Assembly: GCA_023248215.1 (NCBI GenBank)
Contig: JAHFEW010000001.1
Location: forward strand, 1 to 64,000
Source of the DNA: Nitrospira sp.
GTDB taxonomy: Bacteria > Nitrospirota > Nitrospiria > Nitrospirales > Nitrospiraceae
Reading direction: 5' to 3'
DNA length: 64,000 bases
The first letter of the stretch is position 1. The number at the start of each line of letters is the position of its first letter. Below are positions 33,422-42,136 of the stretch, in pieces. The notes under the pieces are model-generated. The model saw only the letters and a program-made list of their open reading frames with translations, did not search any database and was not told the origin of the DNA. A program made the translations under genes and the position numbers.

Positions 33422-34277
33422 CGAGCCTAGACCATGTCTTGACGTTGAGCGGCTGGTGGCGCAGGGAGGATCGAAACGCGTCGCGTGCCTGCTCCCGCTC
33501 GTGAGTCCGCAGATGGTGCTTTCCCAGGTCTGCATAATAGACGGCCCAATCGCTCGATAGGGCGTCGGCTTCGGCGGTGCCCGAATGGCACGCGGCGGCG
33601 TGTTTTTCGAGGAATCGTCGGCGGCCCTCCAGCGCACGCCGGGAGGGAATACCCCGCGAGGCATTGTGTCCGTACAGGCGATGACGGTACAGCGGTTTCG
33701 GTAGATGGATGAACCGATCGGGTCCGTAGAGGCGGATGGCCAGGTCCATGTCTTCCCAAATCGAGAGCTGTGCGTCGTAGCCACCCACTGCGTCGAAACA
33801 TGCCTTGCGGAACAATGTGCCGGATGTCGCAACATCATGACCGCCTCGGAGTAACTGCGTAATGCTCCCGGTATGTTTCATGGCGGCATCGTATTCAAGA
33901 ATCTTGTTCTGCTCATCCACCTGGTACCCGTCACAATGGACGAGGGTCGCTCGCGTTGTGGGTTCGAGAATGCCGAGCGTCTCTTCCAGAAACGTGGGCT
34001 CCCATAGATCGTCCTGATCGAGAAACGCCAGGTAAGGGCCCTGGGCAAGGTTCGCGCCGGTATTCCGCGCCGCGGCTTGTCCGCCGTTCTGGCTGCGGCG
34101 CAGGTAGCGGACATGGGGGATCTTCCGCACCAGCCCGCCGGTGTCGTCGGTCGACGCATCGTCTACGACGATGATCTCATAGTCGGCATAGGTCTGCGCG
34201 AGCACAGATTGAATCGCCTGCTCCAGATATCTGGATGTACCGTTGTAGGCGGGAATGACGACGCTGACTTGTGTCAC
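33402..34277 (-). CDS. GT2 family glycosyltransferase (reverse strand)
   Basis: A 291-residue GT-A enzyme: VSVVIPAYNGTSRYLEQAIQSV, IIVVDDASTDDTGGLV, NGGQAAARNTGANLA, YLAFLDQDDLWEPTFLE (DXD) and SIWEDMDLAIRLYGPD. The start is GTG 34277, preceded by AAGGAAA. It is the only substantial minus-strand gene between 8 kb and the window end and shows clear similarity in layout to the GT2 gene at 31222. It is bordered by repeat copies 3 and 4, which suggests that this small segment was inverted or inserted as a cassette. Confidence 0.84.
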   Translation of the reverse strand: MTQVSVVIPAYNGTSRYLEQAIQSVLAQTYADYEIIVVDDASTDDTGGLVRKIPHVRYLRRSQNGGQAAARNTGANLAQGPYLAFLDQDDLWEPTFLEETLGILEPTTRATLVHCDGYQVDEQNKILEYDAAMKHTGSITQLLRGGHDVATSGTLFRKACFDAVGGYDAQLSIWEDMDLAIRLYGPDRFIHLPKPLYRHRLYGHNASRGIPSRRALEGRRRFLEKHAAACHSGTAEADALSSDWAVYYADLGKHHLRTHEREQARDAFRSSLRHQPLNVKTWSRLVRSYFV

Positions 34278-34360
34278 CGTGATGATTTCCTTGGCAGTCT
34301 ATGTTGACACGCGAGAATTCCCATGGCCCACATCGAGTGGCACAACAGGAGAATACCCCC

Positions 34361-34600
34361 GCAGGATGCTCAAAAAGGCCGTCCAGCAAGGCCGCAGCGA
34401 GGTGCGCGACGCGATGAATAAAGAGCGTCACGTTTGCGCACGCCGACGAAGTGGTGAGCCGGCAGTGTCTTGGGCCGAGGCGTCACGTTCTTACCCGCCC
34501 ACCCTGAGCCTGCCGGGACAGGCTCTTCTCCCATGGGGGTACGTGGAGCCTCTGAGAGAAGCGAGAACGCTGCTGGCGGACTTTTTCAGCATCCTGTTAA
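34361..34600 (-). repeat. Interspersed stop-codon repeat, copy 4 (long class)
   Basis: Long-class copy of 240 bases. The left arm is GCAGGATGCTCAAAAAGGCC and the right arm GACTTTTTCAGCATCCTGTTAA; both carry the variable block ATGCT. The extra internal segment contains GAGCCTG-CCGGGA-CAGGCTC, a perfect seven-base stem followed by a T-rich run, resembling an intrinsic terminator. Read on the minus strand the canonical end is TTAACAGG, lying five bases beyond the TGA of a weak minus-strand ORF (34606 onward, ending EPHTCVTD), which may be a decayed gene. The rest of 34278-34846 holds nothing else recognisable. Confidence 0.82.
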
Positions 34601-34846
34601 AGCGCTCAATCGGTAACACAGGTATGCGGTTCAGTCAACACGTCCGGTTGCTCAGCCAGCTTGAAAGCGTTCCTGTCGATCTCCTCGCCCGCCTTGACTT
34701 GCCGGATGCGCTGTGGTTCCATCGCTTCGAATCCTGTGCGCCAGATTGTTCGTGATATCGTACCATCCAACAGTTCGTAGCCCTGTCCGGGCGGGGCAAG
34801 TGAGCACTCGGGATTCCGCCGCCGTGGTGCATTCCAGCGCAACATT

Positions 34847-35929
34847 GTGAAGATCGTTATCGCCGCGTGGCATCTCAAGAATCCCAACGTCGGGCTCGGG
34901 CGGTATGCTCGGGAATTGATCGATGCCTTGGGGCGCCTCGATCGCACGAATCAGTATGAGATTCTGCTTCCCTGCGCGGAGCATCCGTTCACCGCACAGC
35001 CGAATATGCGGTATCGCGTGGTCCGGTTTCCGCTGTTCCGCCGGCGTGTCTGGGAGCAGGTTGCGCCGCTGTTGGTCGGTCCCTACGACGTGCTGCATTT
35101 TCCTTACGATTCTTGCGTGGCCTGGAAGCGTGGGAAGTTTGTCACGACCATCCACGACGTCAAGCCGTTGCTGTTCCCGGAGCTCCGCGCCCATACGAAC
35201 ATGAACCGTCGAATCGAGCAGTGGGTGGTCGGGGATCGATGGAAGACGATCGACCATGTGATCACCATCTCCGAGCATTCGCGGCAGGATCTCCTTCGGC
35301 ATGTGCCGCTCCGTTCCGACCAGGTGACGGTGACTCCACTCGGCCTCGACGCCGAGCGGTTTCGGCCCGGCGATGGTTGCCGGGAAGGAAGACCCTACGT
35401 GTTCTGCGTCGCCGGGTCCGATCCGACCAAGAACGTCGGCTGTCTTGTCGAAGCATTTGCAAAGTTGCCCGAGACGCTTCGCGGTCGGTTCGATCTCCTA
35501 CTGGCCGGAGATGTGTGCAAACGAGTAGACATTCGAACGGCCATCGATCGCCTGGGCATCGGCGCACAGACCAAGCTGGTCGGAGTGGTGTCCGACGCGG
35601 AGTTGGTCGCCTATTACCAGCAGGCCACAGTGTTTGTCTTTCCTTCGCTGTATGAAGGGTTCGGTCTCCCCGTGTTAGAGGCGATGGGGTGCGGTTGCCC
35701 GGTGATCTGTTCGAACGCGTCCTCGTTGCCCGAGGTCGCTGGCGACGCCGCCTTGCTGATCGATCCGCGCCAGAGCGAGCAGTTGGCAGGAGAACTGGCT
35801 CGCCTGCTCGAGTCTCAGTCTCTGCAGGCCACGCTGAGGGGGCGCGGGTTGGCCAGAGCGAAAGAGTTTGCGTGGGATCGAACAGCAAGGCAAACGATGG
35901 CTGCCTACGAGCGGACCGTTGGACAGTGA
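34847..35929 (+). CDS. GT4 family glycosyltransferase
   Basis: A 360-residue GT-B enzyme: IVIAAWHLKNPNVGLGRYARELIDAL, LHFPYDSCVAWKRGK, FVTTIHDVKPLLFPE, VITISEHSRQDLL, VTPLGLDAERFRPGD, CVAGSDPTKNVGCLVEAFA and the donor-site FPSLYEGFGLPVLEAMGCGCPVI with SSLPEVAGDAALLIDP. It is close in architecture to the GT4 gene at 28860. The start is GTG 34847; the ribosome binding site ahead is weak, so the start is less certain. It stands alone between repeat copies 4 and 5. Confidence 0.86.
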   Translation: MKIVIAAWHLKNPNVGLGRYARELIDALGRLDRTNQYEILLPCAEHPFTAQPNMRYRVVRFPLFRRRVWEQVAPLLVGPYDVLHFPYDSCVAWKRGKFVTTIHDVKPLLFPELRAHTNMNRRIEQWVVGDRWKTIDHVITISEHSRQDLLRHVPLRSDQVTVTPLGLDAERFRPGDGCREGRPYVFCVAGSDPTKNVGCLVEAFAKLPETLRGRFDLLLAGDVCKRVDIRTAIDRLGIGAQTKLVGVVSDAELVAYYQQATVFVFPSLYEGFGLPVLEAMGCGCPVICSNASSLPEVAGDAALLIDPRQSEQLAGELARLLESQSLQATLRGRGLARAKEFAWDRTARQTMAAYERTVGQ

Positions 35930-35950
35930 GGCAGGAGTCGGCGAGATGAA

Positions 35951-35976
35951 ATCACACCGCCTGCAGACGGTGTGAT
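35951..35976 (+). terminator. Strong hairpin downstream of the GT4 gene
   Basis: ATCACACCG and CGGTGTGAT form a perfect nine-base stem around an eight-base loop, 22 bases after the GT4 stop. No T tract follows, so it is not a textbook intrinsic terminator; it may stabilise the mRNA 3' end or bind a regulator. Confidence 0.5.
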
Positions 35977-36115
35977 GGATGCCGCGGGGTCGGTACGGTG
36001 ATCGAGAGACGGATGATCGCCCACACTCCAGCCATATCATCGAATTTTCTGGTCTGGAGCCCCGACGAAACGCTATGATCCTATCGATGGTTGGTCGGTC
36101 CTGAATATCGTGTAC

Positions 36116-36323
36116 TAGCAGGCTGCGGAAAAACTCGATTGTTGCGTAATACGCCGCGATCAGCTCACGTGCCGTGTCGGTGTCAGAATAGCCCGCAGGA
36201 TGCGCAAAAAGGCCGTCCAGCAAGGCCGCAGCGAGCGAAGAGGCGAATCGTACTCTCTGCCGTACGTTGAGCGTCTGAGCGATGCGAGAACGCCGCTGGC
36301 GGACTTTTTCCGCATCCTGCTAG
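36116..36323 (-). repeat. Interspersed stop-codon repeat, copy 5 (short class, compound)
   Basis: A compound element with TAGCAGG at both outer borders: TAGCAGGCTGCGGAAAAAC on the left, and GACTTTTTCCGCATCCTGCTAG on the right. The internal third arm is GCAGGATGCGCAAAAAGGCC. The variable block ATGCG is identical in the paired core arms and CTGCG in the outer arm. This is the minus-strand orientation of copies 2 and 7. No gene ends exactly here, although a start-less open frame of about 34 codons on the plus strand is closed by the left TAG. The remaining bases between 35977 and 36115 and between 36324 and 36374 hold no gene. Confidence 0.86.
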
Positions 36324-36374
36324 AAGATGAGATGCTCGTCTGATCCGATTATTTTGTTACCTTGGGGGTGATGG

Positions 36375-37109
36375 ATGAAGGGTGTCGTGCTTGCCGGAGG
36401 TCTCGGGTCTCGATTGTTGCCTCTCACCAAAGTGACGAACAAGCATCTCCTGCCGGTATACGACAAGCCGATGATCTACTACCCCATCCAGACGCTCGTG
36501 AACGCCGGTATCACTGAGGTCATGCTGGTGACGGGCGGCAACAGTGCCGGCGACTTTCTGCGATTGTTGGGGAATGGCAGGGACTTCGGGCTGAAGCATC
36601 TCAGCTATACCTACCAGCAGGGGGAGGGGGGCATTGCCGATGCGCTGCGATTGGCGGAGCATTTTGCGGACCAGGGGCCGATCTGCGTCGTGTTAGGAGA
36701 CAATCTGATCGAGGGCAATATCGCCAGGGCGGCCGAGGCCTTCCGCGCGCAAAAGACCGGCGCCAAGATTCTGCTCAAGGAAGTGAAAGATCCTCAGCGG
36801 TTCGGTGTGCCGCATCTCGAGGGTGATCGGGTGCTGAGCATCGAAGAGAAGCCGGCGCATCCACGCTCGTCTTATGCGGTGACGGGGATCTATTTCTACG
36901 ATGCCCGCGTCTTCGAGATTACCCGGACGCTCCGGCCTTCCGGGCGTGGCGAGTTGGAAATTACCGACGTCAACAATGCCTATATTGCATCAGGCGCGTT
37001 GACATGGAATGTGCTTGATGGCTGGTGGACGGATGCCGGTACGATCGAATCGCTACTCGCAGCCAACCAACTGGTGGCGCAGACCGGGGCGAACAGGATG
37101 GAGTTTTAA
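36375..37109 (+). CDS. rmlA: Glucose-1-phosphate thymidylyltransferase
   Basis: RmlA couples dTTP and glucose-1-phosphate to dTDP-glucose, the first step to dTDP-rhamnose. The 244-residue protein has GVVLAGGLGSRLLPLTKVTNKHLLPVYDKPM at the N-terminus (split signature), ICVVLGDNLIEGN with the metal-binding Asp, VPHLEGDRVLSIEEKP, YAVTGIYFYDARVFE, GELEITDVNNAYI and a W-rich DGWWTDAGTIESL end. It is the short form, lacking the C-terminal domain of E. coli RmlA. ATG 36375 was chosen over ATG 36371, which is out of frame. TAATG coupling to rmlB. Confidence 0.92.
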   Translation: MKGVVLAGGLGSRLLPLTKVTNKHLLPVYDKPMIYYPIQTLVNAGITEVMLVTGGNSAGDFLRLLGNGRDFGLKHLSYTYQQGEGGIADALRLAEHFADQGPICVVLGDNLIEGNIARAAEAFRAQKTGAKILLKEVKDPQRFGVPHLEGDRVLSIEEKPAHPRSSYAVTGIYFYDARVFEITRTLRPSGRGELEITDVNNAYIASGALTWNVLDGWWTDAGTIESLLAANQLVAQTGANRMEF

Positions 37110-38137
37110 TGCGTATTCTCGTCACGGGCGGCGCGGGCTTTATCGGTTCGCATTTGGTGCGTCGATTGATCGAGGGGGGCCGCCATTCGGTCGTGAATCT
37201 CGATGCGCTCAAGTATTCCGGCAATCTGGAGAATCTCAAGGACCTGGCCGGTCATCCGCAATACAGCTTCGTGCATGCCGATATCTGTGATCAGAAAGTG
37301 GTACATGCGATTCTGCAGGAGCACCGGATCGAAGGCATCATCAATTGTGCGGCGGAAACCCACGTCGACCGCTCGATCCTCGATCCAGGGGCGTTTGCCC
37401 GCACGGATGTGGTGGGCACCGGTCTGCTGCTGGAGGAGGCGCGCCAGGCCGGTATCCGGCGTTTCCTGCAAGTCAGCACCGACGAGGTGTACGGTAGTGT
37501 CGAGCAGGGGAGTTCCACAGAGGAAGACCGGCTGGAGCCGCGGAGTCCCTATTCGGCAAGCAAGGCCGGCGGGGATCTGCTGGTGTTAAGCTATTGGACG
37601 ACCTATCGATTCCCGGTTCTGGTCACGCGCGGCAGCAATACCTATGGGCCGAACCAATATCCCGAGAAATTCATTCCCCTGTTTGTCACGAACGCGATCG
37701 ACGGAGAGCCGCTCCCCCTGTATGGCGACGGCAAGAATTGCCGGGACTGGCTCTCGGTCTACGATCATGCGGCCGGCATCGAGCATGTGTTCGACCAGGG
37801 TCAACCAGGGACCGTCTACAATGTCGGCGGCGGGAACGAACGCGAGAATCTGACGGTGGCTGAACATATCGTTGCGGCGCTGGGCCAACCTCGCTCTCTC
37901 ATCCGGTTGGTGCAGGACCGTCCGGGGCATGACCGCCGATATTCGATCGATTGCAGCCGGCTGCGTGCCTTGGGATGGACGCCGCAGGTGCCGTTCGAGG
38001 AGGGATTGAAGCAGACCGTCGAATGGTATCGCACGCATGAGAACTGGTGGCGGACGATCAAGTCCGGAGAGTTTAAGGAGTACTATCAGCAGCAGTATGC
38101 GAAGCGGTTGCAGAAGGGGACGGCGTGCGGATCGTAA
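37109..38137 (+). CDS. rmlB: dTDP-glucose 4,6-dehydratase
   Basis: RmlB converts dTDP-glucose to dTDP-4-keto-6-deoxyglucose. The 342-residue SDR protein has the NAD motif VTGGAGFIGSHLVRRL, the ETHVDRSI segment, the catalytic VSTDEVYGSV (Asp-Glu pair), the YSASKAGGDLLVLSYWTTY catalytic Tyr/Lys motif, NTYGPNQYPEKFIPLFV and a C-terminal RPGHDRRYSIDCSRLRALGW. ATG 37109 overlaps the rmlA stop; the extended ORF is inside rmlA and is rejected. The order rmlA-B-D lacks rmlC. Confidence 0.94.
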   Translation: MRILVTGGAGFIGSHLVRRLIEGGRHSVVNLDALKYSGNLENLKDLAGHPQYSFVHADICDQKVVHAILQEHRIEGIINCAAETHVDRSILDPGAFARTDVVGTGLLLEEARQAGIRRFLQVSTDEVYGSVEQGSSTEEDRLEPRSPYSASKAGGDLLVLSYWTTYRFPVLVTRGSNTYGPNQYPEKFIPLFVTNAIDGEPLPLYGDGKNCRDWLSVYDHAAGIEHVFDQGQPGTVYNVGGGNERENLTVAEHIVAALGQPRSLIRLVQDRPGHDRRYSIDCSRLRALGWTPQVPFEEGLKQTVEWYRTHENWWRTIKSGEFKEYYQQQYAKRLQKGTACGS

Positions 38138-38976
38138 TCACCGGCGCGCAGGGACAGCTGGGGACAGACCTCCGGCACACGTTGCGGGGGCATCAGCTGA
38201 CGGCGCTCGATCTCCCGACCTTCGATCTCATGAAGCCCGACTGCGCGCAGGCGATCGTCGAGGCGGCGCCCGAGGTTGTGATTCACGCGGGTGCTCACAC
38301 GGATGTGGATGGGGCAGAACGCAACCCCGGTCTAGCCATGGCTGTGAATGCCGACGGGACTGAGCGGGTGGCCCGCGCGGCCGCCAAGACTGGGGCCAGG
38401 ATGATTTATATTTCTACGGATTATGTCTTCGACGGCCGAGGGACTCGCCCCTATGTCGAAACCGATCCGACCAATCCCGTCAATGCCTATGGTGAGTCGA
38501 AACGGGCGGGTGAACAGCGGGCGCTGGCCTGCTGCGACAATACATTGGTGGTGCGCACCGCCTGGCTTTACGGACGGCAGGGTAAGAATTTCGTTAAGAC
38601 CATGCTGCAGCTTGCGGCCGAACGACCCTGCTTGAAAGTTGTGGCCGATCAACGTGGTTGTCCGACCTTCGCTGAAGACCTTGCCGGTATGATTGGCAAT
38701 CTTGTGGCGCATCCGGCGCAGGGTATTCTGCATGTGACGAACGAGGGCCACTGTACCTGGCACGAGTTTGCCACAGAAATTGTCAGGTTATCCGGGCATC
38801 GAGTTCCCGTCGAGCCCATCACGACGGCAGACATGCCCAGACCGGCGAAGCGACCGGCCTACTCCGTTCTGTCAGCAGACCGTCTCCATCATCTGGGGTT
38901 CAGTATGCCGTCTTGGCAGGATGGGTTGCAGCGATTCGTGAAGGCTCTGTCGTCGGCAGCTTCCGCTGTTGGGTGA
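38125..38976 (+). CDS. rmlD: dTDP-4-dehydrorhamnose reductase
   Basis: RmlD reduces dTDP-4-keto-rhamnose with NAD(P)H to dTDP-L-rhamnose. The 283-residue SDR protein has ITGAQGQLGTDLRHTL, HAGAHTDVDGAERNP, MIYISTDYVFDGRGTRPYVE, NAYGESKRAGEQR (Tyr/Lys) and VRTAWLYGRQGKNFVKTML. GTG 38125 starts inside the last codons of rmlB. With no rmlC nearby, the substrate could instead be the unepimerised keto sugar, so rhamnose is likely but not certain. Confidence 0.9.
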   Translation: MRIVITGAQGQLGTDLRHTLRGHQLTALDLPTFDLMKPDCAQAIVEAAPEVVIHAGAHTDVDGAERNPGLAMAVNADGTERVARAAAKTGARMIYISTDYVFDGRGTRPYVETDPTNPVNAYGESKRAGEQRALACCDNTLVVRTAWLYGRQGKNFVKTMLQLAAERPCLKVVADQRGCPTFAEDLAGMIGNLVAHPAQGILHVTNEGHCTWHEFATEIVRLSGHRVPVEPITTADMPRPAKRPAYSVLSADRLHHLGFSMPSWQDGLQRFVKALSSAASAVG

Positions 38977-38992
38977 TAACGAAGGCCTGTTC

Positions 38993-39082
38993 ATGATGCA
39001 GCGGGTTCTGACGACCGGCATGACGAGACAGGGCGGTTCCTACCTGGCGGAATTCCTGTTAGATCGTGGCTACAATAGTTGA
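38993..39082 (+). pseudogene. Decayed N-terminal fragment of GDP-mannose 4,6-dehydratase
   Basis: Thirty codons starting at ATG 38993 read MQRVLTTGMTRQGGSYLAEF followed by LLDRGYNS and a TGA. This aligns without gaps to the first 27 residues of the intact Gmd at 41126 ([26 protein letters not shown]), with the Rossmann glycines partly lost. The following bases show only faint traces (for example a frame with ESRRIDG resembling TSRIDG). It is a remnant of an earlier gmd copy or an abortive recombination. Confidence 0.7.
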
Positions 39083-39623
39083 CGCGGATCTCCATTGGCT
39101 GGAATCCCGTCGGATCGATGGTCGGCGCGCGGCCTCACGCTGGGCTACGTGCTGCTGCGAGGTCTGGGCCATTCCCCCGTTCCATAGAATTCACCATGCA
39201 GGCGCAGCATTCGGTATGCGGGAAGGCGGCGCTGATCTCCTTTGCTCCATGCTGCATCGCCGCAACGGCGGTCGCGCGTTGGGGACGCATTTCTTGTGCA
39301 ACCATCGTGATTCCTCTATACTGCGATCCTGCTGAGCCCCGTGCCGTCACTACTTCCTGTTGCACAGCGAGCTCGGGCCGATGAGTTCGTGCCTGCGCAC
39401 GTATCTGCTCCGCAAGACCTGTGAGCCATTATCCATCCACCATGCGAATGCGTGATGTGCCGAGAGAAGCGCTGACAGCCTCCGCTATGGACGCGTCTTT
39501 TGAGGGAGGGCATGCTGGCTATGTTCTTTCTGTTTCTGTCGCCGGAGCGGGCCCTCGATGGGACAGCGGTACATGTGCGGGGTGGGCTCTGTCGGTCTTG
39601 GTGAAGCAGCGGCCTCTGATCCT
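39083..39623 (+). other. Non-coding stretch before the O-antigen ligase/polymerase gene
   Basis: About 540 bases with no convincing gene; the short ORFs have no recognisable content. The upstream part may be further decayed gmd sequence. A possible promoter, TTGTGC (39294-39299) and TATACT (39317-39322) with a 17-base spacer, could drive the following gene, but the -35 match is modest. Confidence 0.4.
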
Positions 39624-40967
39624 ATGAATGCTCCCATGTCGTCATCAGCCAGCACTGTGATCGGGCCTAGCCAGGGAGGGGAGAGGCGCATCCCCGGGAA
39701 CACACTGTTTTGGGCCTTCCAAAGTTACGTGGTGATCGCGGTCGCCTGCTCGAGTTTTTTTCCAATCCTGTTCCGCTTTCAAGAGCATGTCGTCATCATT
39801 TTGGCTGTGCTCTGCTTGGGCAGGTGTTGGCTGGAGAATGTCAATCCCTGGATCAGAAGCCCGCTGGACCTCCCCCTGTGGCTCTTCATCACATGGGTGC
39901 TCTGCACCGTTCCTTTCGCGACCGATCCCTCGTATAGTTTTGCCGAGTGGAAAAAGTTCGTCGCGCAGGTCGTCGTATTGTATTGGTCTCTGCTTGTGCT
40001 CCATCGCCGTCGCCAAGGAGATCTGCCGCGGCATATCCTGTGGGCGCTGGTCCTAGGTGGCGCGGTGCTTGCCCTCTACGCGCTCGTTGAGTTCGTCGAT
40101 AGGGGAGGGACGTGGAAGGATCGTTTTGTCCGGGCCCATGCCTTTGGGTCGGACTACAACTGGCTCAGCACCTACATGGTGATGACGATTCCTGTGGTCG
40201 GAAGTCTCGTGGTCATCTCTCGCATCGCCTGGGTTCGTGGAACCGAGTTGGTGGCTCTTGCGCTGACGGTCGCGGCACAGGTGTTTTCCTATACCCGCGG
40301 CGGCTGGCTTGGTCATGCCGCCCAAGGGGTGACGCTCGCGTTGATCGTCGGTGGAAGACGCCTTGCCTTGGTCGTGCTGGGAGTGTTGGCCATGGCCGGC
40401 GCGGGGCTGCTGGTTGCGTCTCAGGTCGGGTTTCAGAAGGACACCGTGGATTCCACGACCGTCGATACCAGACTGGCGGTCTGGGCCATTGGGTTGCGGG
40501 AAATAACGACGCATCCCGTGGTCGGGATCGGCTATGGGAATAATTCGTTCATCAAGAAGTTTCCGCAGTACTCTCCACAGGTACAGGCCCAGGTTCCTGA
40601 TCGTGAACGAGTGATTCCTGCCATGCATAGCACCTTCCTCATGGTGGCGCTTGGAAGCGGCCTTCCTGCGCTCGTGTTCTTCGTCTGGATCTTCATCGCC
40701 CTCGTGCGGCGGCTCATTCCCGTCCCGTGGTTGTCCGACCGGGGAGATAGGTTCACCGTGATGGCCGTCGGTATCGGGCTGGCCGTGATCGGGTTCGGGG
40801 TACGCAATCTCTTCGACTATATGTTCATGGGCAGCCTGGCCCATGTGTTTTGGTTGTTGGCGGCCATCGGGATCACCGTGACCAGTCCCAACTGGCGGCG
40901 GCTCGTGACCGAACAGGAGCAAGACGATCAGCAGGCAGTGACGCCGGAGCTGCAGGCGCCTGCGTAG
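39624..40967 (+). CDS. O-antigen ligase/polymerase family membrane protein (Wzy_C)
   Basis: A polytopic membrane protein of about 447 residues with some ten hydrophobic segments. It carries the Wzy_C-family features: a large periplasmic loop containing DTRLAVWAIGLREITTHPVVGIGYGNNSF and, further on, HSTFLMVALGSGLPALVFF with the conserved His. WaaL ligases and Wzy polymerases share this fold; which one this is cannot be told from sequence. Starts at 39558 and 39624 are both possible; neither has a strong ribosome binding site. It follows the rhamnose genes and precedes gmd-fcl, in keeping with O-chain assembly. Confidence 0.82.
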   Translation: MNAPMSSSASTVIGPSQGGERRIPGNTLFWAFQSYVVIAVACSSFFPILFRFQEHVVIILAVLCLGRCWLENVNPWIRSPLDLPLWLFITWVLCTVPFATDPSYSFAEWKKFVAQVVVLYWSLLVLHRRRQGDLPRHILWALVLGGAVLALYALVEFVDRGGTWKDRFVRAHAFGSDYNWLSTYMVMTIPVVGSLVVISRIAWVRGTELVALALTVAAQVFSYTRGGWLGHAAQGVTLALIVGGRRLALVVLGVLAMAGAGLLVASQVGFQKDTVDSTTVDTRLAVWAIGLREITTHPVVGIGYGNNSFIKKFPQYSPQVQAQVPDRERVIPAMHSTFLMVALGSGLPALVFFVWIFIALVRRLIPVPWLSDRGDRFTVMAVGIGLAVIGFGVRNLFDYMFMGSLAHVFWLLAAIGITVTSPNWRRLVTEQEQDDQQAVTPELQAPA

Positions 40968-41125
40968 GTCGAGACCTGTCGACGTCGACGGTGGTTTCTG
41001 ACGGCAGCGGCTTGACAGGACCTCACAGATCCATCAAAAGTGGATTCTCTGTCGCCGAGGGTGCGAGGAGTTGGCAATGGTTCTCCGGCTCCTGAGGCCG
41101 GAAGACTGATTGGAGTATATCCGTC

Positions 41126-42133
41126 GTGAAAGCCTTGATTACCGGCATTACCGGCCAAGATGGGTCGTACCTCGCCGAATTTCTCCTGGCGAAGGGGTAT
41201 GACGTGTATGGAATCATCCGTCGATCGAGTTCCTTCAACACATCGCGGATTGACGGCATTTACCAGGACCCGCACATTGCCGGTGCCAAACTGCACCTGG
41301 TGTATGGGGATCTCAACGATGCCAGCTCGCTGAATAAGATTCTGCGGACGGTCCGGCCCGACGAGATTTATAACCTTGGGGCTCAGAGTCATGTCCGGGT
41401 CAGTTTCGATATCCCTGAGTACACCGCGGAGATCACGGGCTTGGGGACCGTCCGATTGCTGGAGGCGATCCGTGAATCGGGACTTCGGCCCAAGTTCTAT
41501 CAGGCGTCGTCGAGCGAGATGTACGGCAAGGTGCAGGAGGTCCCGCAGCGGGAAACCACGCCGTTTTATCCGCGCAGCCCCTATGGCGCGGCGAAGGTCT
41601 ACGCCCATTGGATCACCGTCAATTATCGCGAGGCCTACGGCCTGTTCGCCTGCAACGGCATCCTCTTCAATCATGAGTCGCCACGCCGGGGTGAAACGTT
41701 CGTGACGCGCAAGATCACGAAGGCTGCAGCCCGGATCACATTGGGATTGCAACAGGACTTGTTCCTGGGCAATCTGGACGCGAAACGGGATTGGGGCTAT
41801 GCCGGAGACTATGTCGAAGCCATGTGGCTCATGTTGCAGCAGGAGCAGCCGGACGATTACGTCGTCGCGACGGGGGAAACCCACACGGTGCGCGAGTTTC
41901 TCGATGTGGCGTTCGGTCATCTGGGACTCGATTGGCATCGTCACGTGAAAATCGATCCGCGCTATTACCGACCGACGGAGGTCGATCTCCTGATCGGCGA
42001 CCCGGCGAAAGCGCAGCGGCAGCTCGGCTGGAAACCGAATGTGGACTTCCATCGGTTGGCGATCATGATGGTCGAGGCGGATGTGGAAGTTGAACGGCTC
42101 AAACTACAGGGCACCGCATCGAAGGGATCCTAG
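41126..42133 (+). CDS. gmd: GDP-mannose 4,6-dehydratase
   Basis: Gmd converts GDP-mannose to GDP-4-keto-6-deoxymannose, the precursor of GDP-fucose, GDP-rhamnose and GDP-perosamine. The 335-residue SDR protein has [65 protein letters not shown], the [20 protein letters not shown] catalytic motif and [18 protein letters not shown]. The start is GTG 41126. The gap of 158 bases upstream contains no gene. Its own N-terminal remnant lies at 38993. It is followed by fcl with a three-base gap. Confidence 0.95.
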   Translation: MKALITGITGQDGSYLAEFLLAKGYDVYGIIRRSSSFNTSRIDGIYQDPHIAGAKLHLVYGDLNDASSLNKILRTVRPDEIYNLGAQSHVRVSFDIPEYTAEITGLGTVRLLEAIRESGLRPKFYQASSSEMYGKVQEVPQRETTPFYPRSPYGAAKVYAHWITVNYREAYGLFACNGILFNHESPRRGETFVTRKITKAAARITLGLQQDLFLGNLDAKRDWGYAGDYVEAMWLMLQQEQPDDYVVATGETHTVREFLDVAFGHLGLDWHRHVKIDPRYYRPTEVDLLIGDPAKAQRQLGWKPNVDFHRLAIMMVEADVEVERLKLQGTASKGS

Positions 42134-42136
42134 GTC

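Noticed and set aside
34606-34947. 113-codon minus-strand ORF upstream of repeat copy 4
   Set aside because: The last 60 codons look protein-like, but the start is inside the GT4 gene and no domain is recognisable; mentioned only as a possible remnant.
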